From: a virus
DNA length: 64,000 nt
Reading direction: 5' to 3' (one strand)
Virus record (IMG/VR): IMGVR_UViG_3300042887_005324
Coordinates: 62,001 to 126,000 of that record
Below the pieces are notes generated by a model that worked only from the letters and a program-made list of their open reading frames with translations, searched no databases and was not told where the DNA came from. Within the stretch, counting starts at the first letter, position 1. Every line of letters begins with the position of its first letter. Positions 50,291-61,200 of the stretch are shown piece after piece. The translations under genes were made by a program, and so were the position numbers.

Positions 50291-50596
50291 CTAAAAGCCA
50301 TAGTCATTTAATAGTTCGATTAATCTATCTTTAAAATCTGTTTTACCATGTTGAGAAGACAGTATACCTTGAATAGTTCTATCAGCTAAAACTTTTCTTT
50401 CTTCGACTTGCTCATCTAGCTGTTTTTGTTTCATAGATTTTTCTTCAAGTTCAGAAAGGTATTTACCAGAAGTTTCTTTTCTTCTTTTTTCGATTTCTTC
50501 CAATCTTGCTTTTTCGAAGTCTTCTCTTGCCTTTTGTTGAAGTTCAAGTTGTCTTTTATAATCGAGTTCTTCGTTGAATTTAGATAAATGTTTCAT
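50291..50596 (-). CDS. Coiled-coil protein with capsid-targeting-like N-terminus
   Basis: A 101-residue protein: MKHLSKFNEELDYKRQLEL followed by a long charged helix (RQLELQQKAREDFEKARLEE, then KRRKETSGK) typical of a coiled coil or scaffold. The FNE/E site fits prohead protease cleavage. Ends in TAG. It lies next to the adhesin operon but points the same way as it. Confidence 0.7.
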   Translation of the reverse strand: MKHLSKFNEELDYKRQLELQQKAREDFEKARLEEIEKRRKETSGKYLSELEEKSMKQKQLDEQVEERKVLADRTIQGILSSQHGKTDFKDRLIELLNDYGF

Positions 50597-50627
50597 ATTG
50601 TATATATTTAGTTTTAATATTAAAAAA

Positions 50628-53123
50628 TTATCGTCCTGGTACTACAAAACTTGGATCTACTGGAGTATTACCAGTTAAAGGAGTTGATAGGAAATGACCG
50701 TGTAAAAGGCCTTTAGGTGATCCGTTTGGTAGATTATTGTAATAATAAACTCCTTGTAAGTTGAAATTGGTTCCAGTAAGAGAAGTAATACTTTCGTTAT
50801 TATTAATTATTAATCTACCTGGCTGAGCATCAATATTTCTTACAACAGAAACATTTCTTACATTTACAAATTTAGCAAATTTTTCACCACCGTTATTTTC
50901 TTCTTCTTGAAACCAAACATAAAAGAAACTTGCACCAGTTGTAGTAGTGATGTTGCAAAATCTATCTGGTCTTCCAGTAAAAAACTCATCCATAATAAGT
51001 GTAGCACCAGGAACTACTAAAACATTTTCTAACGGACATCTGTTGAATCCAATTAGTCGAGTTGAGTTAAGTCTAAGAGTAGCGTTTCGACTAATAACTC
51101 TACCTCTATTATAAGTTAAAGTACCACTGTAACTAAATGTTTTACCAGCTTGAAATGTCACTGATTCAGCGTCTATTATAATAGGTAAACTAAAACTTGG
51201 AGTTGAAGTAGCTTGATTGTCTATTGTAACTTCACCAACTAAATAGATTGATGATGTTCCAGAAAAGCTTGGAGCACTACCAGTAAGTATTAAACTTCTA
51301 AATAAGTATATTGGATTAACATTAATACTAGTTAGTGTGGTTGTTACACCCATAGAAAGTGTCCTAGCTTTTACTATTGATGTAAAATTATGTACACCAT
51401 TTATCAATGTCAAATTGTTTAATAATATTTCACCTGGACTAAAAGTTACTATATTATTGGCATATTTTGTCATTGTATTGTTATTAGTAAAGGCATCAAC
51501 ATACCCTTTTATCCATTCAAAATTGTGAACAGCAAAATAACTACCACCCAGTGTTATAACACCATTGGTATCAATTACAACACCTTGTGTTGCTCCGTAT
51601 CCAGTCAGAAAACTAGAAATAGTAAGTGTTCCAGTACCAACCATTCGAATGACTGTTTGATAAATATTTGATGACCCAGTGACTTGGAAACTACCAGCAA
51701 CATAAATAGTATTATTAGAACTTGTTATTCCTATTATTGAACTTGTAAGTAAGCTACCAGTCAGATAAAGATCACCTCTAGTTATTAACTGATGTGAACC
51801 ACCGCCACCAGCGTATGTTATGTTAGCAAAAGTCATACCTGGAGTATCAAAAATTGTAGTATTAGTAGTCATAACTATTGTACTATTAGTGGTAACAAGG
51901 TTTCCCGCAACATATCGTAATGTTCCACCATCAAAGTAAACTGTTCCGGATATTCTTCTAGTACCTGATGTATTGAATTCGATTAAACCTCTATTTCTAA
52001 AAGTAGTACCACCATTCCCCAAAACACTTCCAACACTCCAAGTACCTGTGCCAACAAGTTTTATATCCGCTCCTCCTGCTAATCTTGTAGCGTTCCCCCA
52101 TTGTTGTAGATTTTGATTGACCGAGATTGTTAAACCAGTTGGTAAGAGACTACAGTTCAGAGTTGTTGAGCCAATATCAAAATTGAGAACATCTAATGAG
52201 TTTGGTAAAGTAAGTGTTTGACCAGTATTATTATAATAAAGACTTCCAGTGAGATTATTATTAGCATCAGTAAAAAGTAAACTATAAGTTCCAAGAGAGA
52301 ATGAATGTAAAGCTCCACTGCTTCCTAAAGCTAAGTAACCACCGATTCTTATATTATTATTCGATGTTAAAACTCCTCCCAGGTTCCAGTTAACTATATT
52401 AAAAACTGGATTAAAATTTACAAATGACATAGAACCATATAAGTGAAAAGTTGTAGTTGTTGGTGGTGCTATTGTACCAGAAACAACAGTAATGGTTGGT
52501 CCACCATATCGAACAGTTGAACCAAAAGAAAAAGTACCAGAAGAATTTATATTTACCGGTAATCGAAAATAACTTGTACCAGAAGTGTGTGACCAGCTAC
52601 TACTTGCTACAATTCGTGTGGTTCCAGATGGTACTACACCAGCGGATGGTTGACTATCAATATTGGTACAAGATATTGTAAATCCATTTATTGTGGCACC
52701 GGATACTTGACTTGATATAGTGAGTGTTGTAGTTCTCCAATCATCTAATAAATTACTGTTGGTACCACCTCTAAATTGTAATGATGGGAAAAAAACTCTA
52801 TTTGACCTAAAATTACCGCTACCATTTATAGTAAAGAAATTTGCACCAGCTATACTCATGGTTTGACTACCGGTGAAACCATTATTCACAGATAAAGGTT
52901 GTGTTAAAGTGAGTGTACCTGAATAACGAGTACAATCTAAAGTTCTGACTGTGAATCCTCCTGCGACATTGCTTGTAACATTACCACTTGCTGCTTCAAA
53001 TATGACATCATCTGTTGATACAGGTGTGCCAGTCACTCCAGTATAGGTAGGAGATGGTGTACTACTCCAACTTGAGGTAGCGTTCCAGTTTGTAGATGTA
53101 TTTCTAAGGTAATATAGTGCCAT
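50628..53123 (-). CDS. Beta-rich adhesin/fibre protein
   Basis: An 831-residue protein. MALYYLRNTSTNWNATSSW with TPVSTDDVIFEAASGNVT at residues 38-55 is typical of surface adhesins. The remainder is a long beta-helix-like series of short Gly/Asn/Thr strands (TLTLTQPLSVN, SGTFSFGSTVR, GSSLNLSG-like). No signal peptide. It is the fourth of five consecutive minus-strand fibre-type genes. Confidence 0.8.
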   Translation of the reverse strand: MALYYLRNTSTNWNATSSWSSTPSPTYTGVTGTPVSTDDVIFEAASGNVTSNVAGGFTVRTLDCTRYSGTLTLTQPLSVNNGFTGSQTMSIAGANFFTINGSGNFRSNRVFFPSLQFRGGTNSNLLDDWRTTTLTISSQVSGATINGFTISCTNIDSQPSAGVVPSGTTRIVASSSWSHTSGTSYFRLPVNINSSGTFSFGSTVRYGGPTITVVSGTIAPPTTTTFHLYGSMSFVNFNPVFNIVNWNLGGVLTSNNNIRIGGYLALGSSGALHSFSLGTYSLLFTDANNNLTGSLYYNNTGQTLTLPNSLDVLNFDIGSTTLNCSLLPTGLTISVNQNLQQWGNATRLAGGADIKLVGTGTWSVGSVLGNGGTTFRNRGLIEFNTSGTRRISGTVYFDGGTLRYVAGNLVTTNSTIVMTTNTTIFDTPGMTFANITYAGGGGSHQLITRGDLYLTGSLLTSSIIGITSSNNTIYVAGSFQVTGSSNIYQTVIRMVGTGTLTISSFLTGYGATQGVVIDTNGVITLGGSYFAVHNFEWIKGYVDAFTNNNTMTKYANNIVTFSPGEILLNNLTLINGVHNFTSIVKARTLSMGVTTTLTSINVNPIYLFRSLILTGSAPSFSGTSSIYLVGEVTIDNQATSTPSFSLPIIIDAESVTFQAGKTFSYSGTLTYNRGRVISRNATLRLNSTRLIGFNRCPLENVLVVPGATLIMDEFFTGRPDRFCNITTTTGASFFYVWFQEEENNGGEKFAKFVNVRNVSVVRNIDAQPGRLIINNNESITSLTGTNFNLQGVYYYNNLPNGSPKGLLHGHFLSTPLTGNTPVDPSFVVPGR

Positions 53124-53128
53124 ATCTA

Positions 53129-53551
53129 TTAGTAGTCACCCGCATAAGCTAAGGCATCAAATTGGTCTTGTGCACCAGCATAAATAGATTGACCTACTAA
53201 CATTGATTGACCAGAAAGTAAGATTATTGGTTGATCGAAAGTAAATATTGAAGTTGCTCCAACAGCTGTTGTGCTTCTTGTAGCGGCAGAAGTAACAACT
53301 TCACCCACTAATCTGTTATTACTTCCAGTTGTACTATTAATAAAAATTCTATGAACCATGTTAGAAGAAGCAGTTGCTGATGATGCTTGTGAGTTTCTAA
53401 ATCTGACTCCATCAATTCTAGTACCATCGACACCTGATGTAACTACTGTAAAAAGTGTACCACTACCGTCAGATGCTGTATTAGCAGTTGTTAATCTAGC
53501 TGGTGTAAAGTTACCTTGTTTGATGAAAATTGGTGATGTATTAGCTGGCAT
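53129..53551 (-). CDS. Small virion-type beta protein
   Basis: A 140-residue Ser/Thr/Ala-rich beta protein (MPANTSPIFIKQGNFTPA), with a jelly-roll feel. Position between fibre genes suggests a virion decoration or fibre-connector protein. No family recognised. No clear start-proximal element. Confidence 0.7.
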   Translation of the reverse strand: MPANTSPIFIKQGNFTPARLTTANTASDGSGTLFTVVTSGVDGTRIDGVRFRNSQASSATASSNMVHRIFINSTTGSNNRLVGEVVTSAATRSTTAVGATSIFTFDQPIILLSGQSMLVGQSIYAGAQDQFDALAYAGDY

Positions 53552-53556
53552 AATTT

Positions 53557-53808
53557 TTATCTATTTCCATTTATGTAATCAATTAATTCTTGATCACTAC
53601 TTTCTCTTATTGTTATTGTCATTATTTCATTTTCAACGAATCTTAATATTCTGATTTGTTGAATACCTATTGGTTTAGCAGAACCAGTTGTTTCAATCGA
53701 TTCATATCTACCTTCTGGTAAAAAAGTACAACTAAGTGAATATGTCACTTCTTCAGGATAGGGTCTTGACTCAATCACAAACCCATCAGGTGCGGTATAT
53801 TTCATCAT
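53557..53808 (-). CDS. Small protein between fibre genes
   Basis: An 83-residue protein (MMKYTAPDGFVIESRPYPEE), mixed alpha/beta, probably a structural or chaperone component. AATATATAAGTT lies immediately upstream of the first Met. The second Met is an alternative start. Ends in TAA, five bases before the next gene. Confidence 0.65.
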   Translation of the reverse strand: MMKYTAPDGFVIESRPYPEEVTYSLSCTFLPEGRYESIETTGSAKPIGIQQIRILRFVENEIMTITIRESSDQELIDYINGNR

Positions 53809-53834
53809 AACTTATATATTGTATTTTTTATTTT

Positions 53835-55220
53835 TCATATAAAATTATAGTAATTAAATAAATTTGTTGCTGGTGAAACCCCTGCTGGGCCGATATTTCC
53901 TTGAGGACCAGTAGGACCTTGAGGACCAGAACCTTGAGGACCAGTAGGCCCTTGAGATCCAGTTGAACCTAAACCAGATGTTCCTTGTGGTCCAGTTGGA
54001 CCTTGTGAGCCATTGGCACCAGATGAACCTTGAGGTCCAGTAGGACCCTGTGTGCCTAAACCTTGTGGTCCGGTTGGTCCTTGAATACCGGTATCTCCTT
54101 GACTACCCTGAGATCCTGTTGGTCCTTGGAATCCTTGGAGTCCTTGAGGACCAATGACACCAGAAGAAACGATTGATAAGATAATTGGGTGATTTAGTGG
54201 TACAGAATAGGTTCCGCTTACTAAATTAACTGGAAAAGTTAAATAACTATTATAGATTACAGAGGGTGTACTAGAAATTATCCATTGTTGAAAGTTTGCA
54301 GAATCGTTTGAATCTTGGATTGTTAAGTAATCATTTATTTTAAGTAAGGCCAAGAAAATATCAACATCAATATTGTCGACAGTAAGATGTGAAACATAAA
54401 TTGTGTTTGAAGCAGTCTGTGTTGAATTACTCCAAGAAATAGAACCAGTTGCAGGTGGCACAGAGGTAGCACCACCTACATAATTATAAAATGAAGTTGA
54501 TTGTCCATTTGCTCCTTGAAATCCTTGAGGTCCAGTTGGTCCTTGAAAACCTTGGTATCCCTGATCACCCTGAAAACCTTGAGGACCTTGATCACCTTGA
54601 AATCCAATATCTCCTTGTGGTCCTTGATCACCCTGAAAACCTTGAGGACCTTGATCGCCTTGAAATCCAACATCTCCTTGTGGTCCTTGATCGCCTTGAA
54701 ATCCAACATCTCCTTGTGGTCCTACTGGACCTTGATCTCCCTGAGGACCTTGATCACCTTGTAAACCTTGAGGACCAACATCACCTTGTACACCTTGAGG
54801 TCCTTGATCACCTTGTGGTCCTGGATCACCTTGTGGACCTTGAAACCCTTGATCACCCTGAAATCCCTGAGGGCCTTGATCGCCTTGTGGTCCAGTTGGT
54901 CCTTGACTTCCCGAACCTGTTCCACCACCTGCTGGTCCCTGTGGACCCTGAAATCCTTGTGGTCCGGTCGATCCCACACCAGTCGGACCTTGAAATCCCT
55001 GAGGACCGGTTGTTCCCTGAGGACCAGTTGCTCCTTGACTACCAGAGCCAGTCCCACCTCCACCACCTGAACCCTGAGGTCCAGTCGGACCCTGAAAACC
55101 CTGTGGTCCCGAAGCAGTAGAAACAGTCAAAACCCAACCATATCCATTAAAAATAAATAGATTTCCATTGAATGAATATGTTTGACCAGATGAAGGTGGA
55201 TTCGGGAAATTAATTGCCAT
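53835..55220 (-). CDS. Collagen-like fibre protein
   Basis: A 461-residue protein. Residues 1-35 (MAINFPNPPSSGQTYSFNGN) are an anchor domain. Two collagen-like blocks of Gly-X-Y follow, about residues 40-230 and 355-445, rich in GPQG, GFQGPTG and GDQGPQG. They flank a ~115-residue globular domain (SFYNYVGGATSVPPATG and following). A short tail follows the second block. Triple-helical shaft predicted. Reverse-strand frames are shadows of the repeat. Confidence 0.88.
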   Translation of the reverse strand: MAINFPNPPSSGQTYSFNGNLFIFNGYGWVLTVSTASGPQGFQGPTGPQGSGGGGGTGSGSQGATGPQGTTGPQGFQGPTGVGSTGPQGFQGPQGPAGGGTGSGSQGPTGPQGDQGPQGFQGDQGFQGPQGDPGPQGDQGPQGVQGDVGPQGLQGDQGPQGDQGPVGPQGDVGFQGDQGPQGDVGFQGDQGPQGFQGDQGPQGDIGFQGDQGPQGFQGDQGYQGFQGPTGPQGFQGANGQSTSFYNYVGGATSVPPATGSISWSNSTQTASNTIYVSHLTVDNIDVDIFLALLKINDYLTIQDSNDSANFQQWIISSTPSVIYNSYLTFPVNLVSGTYSVPLNHPIILSIVSSGVIGPQGLQGFQGPTGSQGSQGDTGIQGPTGPQGLGTQGPTGPQGSSGANGSQGPTGPQGTSGLGSTGSQGPTGPQGSGPQGPTGPQGNIGPAGVSPATNLFNYYNFI

Positions 55221-55252
55221 ATCTTATTTATTAATTAAGTGGTTTTTCATTT

Positions 55253-58200
55253 TTAAGGTATAAATTGACTATCCCCGGTGATTGTAAATATTGTATATAA
55301 ACCATCAGTTGATGTAGTATAGGTTCCAATGACAGTACTATTTTGAGAAGTCAAAACACGTAATATAACTACACCATTACTACCATTGCCACCTTGACCG
55401 GTATTAGTAGCACCACCACCACCACCCATACCATAACCACCAGCACCATTTGTACCAGCACCTCCAGTTGTATTACCACCCTTACCACCAGTATTTCCAG
55501 TACCACCGGATGATTGAACGGATCCGTTACCCCCACCACCACCACCACCAGCAGAGTAATAAGAAGATGTTCCGGTAATTGAACTTGTTTTACCAGCACC
55601 ACCATCACCACCGGCTTGTGAAGTTTGTCCCTCTGTACCAACTGCACCAGCACCACCTCCACCACCACAACCGAAAGTACTCAATCCTCTTGACTGACCA
55701 CCACTGTTGTATGAATTAATAGTTTGAAATTCTATAGTTACATTATTGACACCAGATCCACCAGCAACTGTTCCACCAGAACCTGGAAAACCTGCTCCTC
55801 CACCAGAACCATTACCGTTTGAATTCCCAACAACTGCTGTAGATCCACTTGAGTTGAATCCACCACCACCACCTCCAGAACCCGTGATAGTGAAATTACT
55901 AGAAGTATATTTTACACCTTGTATATATGATGTACCACCATTACCGCCAGCTCCTGTAGTAGTTGCTCCAGCTCCACCAGTTCCAACAATAACATCATAA
56001 ACAAATCCTTTAGCAAATCCAGAAGTTCCTTCTACGAAGGCTCCACCACCTCCGCCACCACCCCAGTTGCATCCACCTCCGCCACCGCCACCAATGACTA
56101 GATATTGAACTGAAACGTATGAGTAAATTGGTGGCTTTACAAAATTACCTTGTAAATATGGACCAAATTGTTGACCTGTTTCAGTTGTAACATTACCTCC
56201 AGAACCTTGTAGACCATACATTTCAATATAATCAGTGATACCATCCATAAAAATCATTGCACTAATCATTGTTCCAACACCATTAGTATTACAAGGAACC
56301 CTAACACCTCTTTTAAATTCATATCCATTTTTATAAAGTGACATAATTTGTGAGCCAGCATTTGAGGCGTATGTGACAACACTGATATGACCATGAAACA
56401 GATAATAGCCTGCTAAAGTTGGCGTAAATCGATAGGTTGAAGTGCTGAATGCGTTATCAGAATCAAATTCTTCAGTATCTAAAGTTATTTTAGTTACTAC
56501 ATTGTTATTTAGTGTTGTCGCAACACTTCCATAAGCTGAAAATGCAGGACCATCAAGTGCTTTGAAAGTGGCAATTTGATAAGTAGCGGCATTAAATGTA
56601 GTAGCGGATGCTAGATTGATTACTGAAATAGTACCAGCTGTGAGTGTATTGGTTATTGTTGCATTATTCGTTACTGATAATGAACCAGTTGCAGATATAT
56701 TACCTAGAATAGATTGTGTACCTGAAGATAAAGTTCCTCTTAGATTTGAGTTTCCAGTAATAGTCAATGAACCAGTTGCACTAATATTTCCTAATACAGA
56801 TTGTGTACCGGAAAATACATTACCAGTCAATATTGAGTTTCCAGACACATTCAAATTACTACTAATTGTAGTTGGTTGGAATAACAAAATTGAGTTTGTT
56901 CCAAATGTCGACATTGTGGTAGAACCAATACCACCAGTATATAATGATATATTAGTGTTTGAACCAACTGATATTCTTCCATTACCAGTGATGAAGTCTG
57001 TAACGATTCCATTTGTAAAACTACTAGAATATGTAGAAGTTGACAGTAATCCACCTATGACACTATAGTTGCCATAACCATCCAAAGTAGAAACTAAAGT
57101 TGTACCAGCATACCATTTGTGTGAAGATCCTTGAGTATCAACACCATACCATAATGTAGAAGGAGCCACACCAAACGCGTAACCAGCACTAGCAGTACCA
57201 ATTGTTTCATATAAGACTATTTTACTACCAATACTTCTTGTCGTGAAGGTAGGTGGTGCAGAACCACCAAAATTAGTCATATTAATCCAGCCACCGTTTG
57301 CATTGTTACCAGTCAATGTAACTAAAGCTCCACCACTACTAGATGTTATAGTTATTGGTGAATTTATATTGACCATATTTGTTGTAAATGTGATACTACT
57401 TGTACTTGAAATAGCTGATGTTCCAGAATAAAAAGCAATTTGATTAGTAGTTCCATTATTTACAGTGTTTATAGATGACCAAGTTGTACCATTATAAAAA
57501 CTATAAAGTGATAGATTTGTATCAAATACTAACAAACCAGCAGTAGCTGATACAATTGCATTTTTTTCAGAAGATAACATTCTTGGTGGTAAGAAACCTT
57601 TAGTTGTTGAATTTAATGTCAAAATAGAACTTGTAACTCCTAAGAATGTTCCCCCATTTTGCAACATCAAACTACCATCCACAAACATTAACATATTCGT
57701 TGTGGTGCTGTTTCTCCATTCAAAAAGTGGTCTTGTTGTGACTAAACTACTACCATTTAATCTAGATTCAAATCTAGTTATTGATGTTGTCCCAATATCA
57801 GTGCCCGTCAATAAATCCGAAAGAATCCAAGTTGATGGATAACCATTTGTATTAGATCTAGACCATATCGTTGGTGCAAAAATATTTGCTGTTTGAACTC
57901 CATTTGTAAAACGTACATATCCGTCTGTCGATGATACACCATTTCCATACATTACAATAAAACTATTACCGGTTGAAGTCACTTCCAATGAATATGTTGA
58001 ACCAGTACCGGTGATTCTTTGTCTACCAACTACATCTAAGTTAAAAGAAGGTGCAGTCATACCTATACCAACACTTCCAACAGAATCCACAACAAAAGGA
58101 CTTGAATCTGGATTACTAGAGTCTTCAACAATAAGTGCATTTCCTGAACCTGTTTGTGTTATTCTTACCAAATCTGTTGAGGTCTCACCTGAAACTCTCA

Positions 58201-61200
58201 AACCAATTGTTGAACCGGTTGACGCATCTATATCTAATTTTGATCCAGGTGTTATTGTACCGATACCTAAGTTACCATTATTAAAATATGAGTCACCGAC
58301 TGTTGCAAAGTTTATGAGAGCTCTTCCAGCAACTGAATTTTGAATTGATCTATTAGATGTACCATTTATAAAGATGTTTCCATAAAGAAGTGTATTGCCA
58401 CTTACATTAAGAACCGAGGTAGACGAAGTTGTTATTCCAATATAAACCTTTCCATCTGCAGCTACAAGAAATGGACTCGAATCTGGATTTGTGGAATCCT
58501 CTACAAGAATCGCATTTCCATCACCTAACTGTGTTATTCTGACCATGTCAGTTGAACTACTACCCGATACTATTAATCCAGAACTAGTAGAATTATTTTG
58601 AATCTCAAGTGATGCAGTTGGCGATGCAGTTCCTATTCCGACTTTTCCATCACCACTTATTGTTAGTCTTATACCTTTACTACCTCCATTATTAGTAACA
58701 AAATGATGACTCTTATTTTGATAGTTATTTACATAAATAGCATCATTTCTATTCGCGAATAAATTGTTCCAAGAAGGCCCAGTAGCTCTATCTAATGAGA
58801 TATAAAAAGAATTGTTTATGTTATAAGCATCATTTCTGTCACTTAATACAATAAATGGAACTTTGGTTGTTGTGTCTGCTCTAGTCACTAAATTAGCATT
58901 GGCTAAAGTCCCACCATCAAAAAACATCACAGAATCAACACCACTTGTTGATAGTGCATGTAATTGGTATGATGGTGCAGTTATACCTAATCCGAGTCTA
59001 TTGTTAGTTTGATCCCAGTAGAATTGTGAGCTTTGTTGTAATACATTACCAGATCCCTGGAATAATACATATCCGACAGTACCACTCAAAATAGAAGTAG
59101 AACCAACTGTCAGACTATTTGGACCAGTAGGTCCTTGGTTTCCTTGAAATCCCTGATTTCCTTGTGGACCAGTTGGTCCTTGATTACCTTGATTACCCTG
59201 AAATCCTTGAGGTCCAGTTGGTCCCTGATTTCCTTGTGGTCCAGTTGGTCCTTGAAAGCCTTGGTTACCTTGAAATCCTTGAGGACCGGTCGGACCTTGA
59301 TTACCTTGATTTCCCTGAAATCCCTGAGGTCCAGTTGGTCCTTGATTGCCTTGGTTTCCTTGAAAGCCTTGAGGTCCAGTTGGTCCTTGAAATCCCTGAT
59401 TACCTTGAAAGCCTTGAGGTCCGGTCGGACCTTGATTGCCTTGGTTACCTTGAAAACCTTGAGGTCCGGTTGGTCCTTGACTTCCTTGGTTACCCTGGAA
59501 TCCTTGTGGTCCAGTTGGTCCTTGGAATCCCTGATTACCTTGAAATCCTTGTGGTCCGGTTGGTCCTTGTGAGCCAGTAGCGCCATTTGAACCTGTTCTA
59601 CCTTGAAATCCCTGATTACCCTGGAATCCTTGTGGTCCGGTTGGTCCTTGAAATCCCTGATTGCCCTGGAATCCTTGAGGACCGGTAACACCACTGCCTT
59701 GAAAACCCTGAGGTCCAGTTGGTCCTTGATTTCCTTGAACTCCTTGTGATCCGGTTGTTCCTTGAGCTCCTTGTCCATTAGTAATAAGTACTGCACTAAA
59801 CCAAGTACCCGAACCTAATGTACTACCTTTCAAAAGAGTCTGAGGTACCCCAGTATAAGCAGTAAAATCTACATAATCTGTAGTTCCGTTTAGGTATATA
59901 AGTTTAGTACCACCTGATGAAAATCCAGAAAATGTAGCTGAAGTTATTTGAGCTTGACTTATTAAGAAAGTACCACCGTTTTTACGAGCTTGTAAATTAT
60001 GCTGATTATTAACACTATATGTACCTGACCACCAGCCATTTAAAGTAATTTCATAATATCCAGCTATTGTTGGTAAGAATTGTTTAGTTGATGCATTCCA
60101 CCAATTTTGAGGATCAAAATCACTCACAAAAGCAATTAAAACATCACTAGCTGTAAATGGTTGGTTAGCACTTAATATGCCTTGAGAAACATAATTAGAT
60201 ACAGACAAGTCAGCAGATGGACCAGTAACTCCCTGAAATCCTTGTGGACCAGTAGTGCCCTGTGGGCCTACTGAACCCTGATTACCTTGAAATCCAGTTG
60301 GTCCTTGAGGTCCTTGAGCACCAGATCCTTGTGGACCAGTTGTACCTTGTGGTCCAGTTGGTCCTTGGTTACCTTGATTACCTTGAAAACCAGTCGCTCC
60401 ATATCCTTGTGGACCAACAGAACCTTGAAATCCTTGTGGACCAGTTGGTCCTTGATTACCTTGATTACCTTGAAATCCTTGTGGACCAGTTGGTCCTTGA
60501 AATCCTTGATTGCCTTGAAACCCCTGAGGACCAGTTGGTCCTTGTGATCCAGTAGCACCATTAGAACCCGTTCTACCTTGAAATCCTTGATTACCTTGAA
60601 ATCCTTGTGGACCAGTCAATCCCTGAAATCCTTGATTACCCTGGAATCCTTGTGGACCAGTTGGTCCTTGATTACCCTGGAATCCTTGTGGACCAGTTGG
60701 CCCTTGAAGTCCTTGAAAACCAGTCGCTCCATATCCTTGAGGTCCAGTAGATCCTTGAAAACCTTGAAATCCAGTTGGTCCTTGAAACCCTTGAAATCCC
60801 TGAGTACCTTGGAATCCTTGAAATCCCTGAGGTCCAGTTGGTCCTTGATTACCTTGAAATCCTTGAAACCCAGTTGGTCCTTCAACTCCTTGATCACCCT
60901 GGAGTCCCTGAGGACCACTTGGTCCCTGATCACCTTGATCACCTTGAAAACCAGTTGGTCCTTGAAACCCTTGATCACCTTGAAATCCCTGAGGTCCTTG
61001 ATCACCTTGATTACCTTGAAAACCTTGAGGTCCAGTTGGTCCTTGTCGACCTTGAAAACCTTGAGGTCCAGTTGGTCCTTGTCGACCTTGGAAACCCTGA
61101 ACTCCTTGAGGACCAGTTGGTCCTTGTCTTCCCTGAAAACCTTGGAAACCTTGTGGTCCAGTTGGTCCTTGATCACCTTGAACACCTTGAAATCCCTGAG

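Noticed and set aside
53129-53808. Read-through fusion of the two small genes between fibre genes
   Set aside because: The upstream gene ends in TAA and the next is in another frame after five bases.
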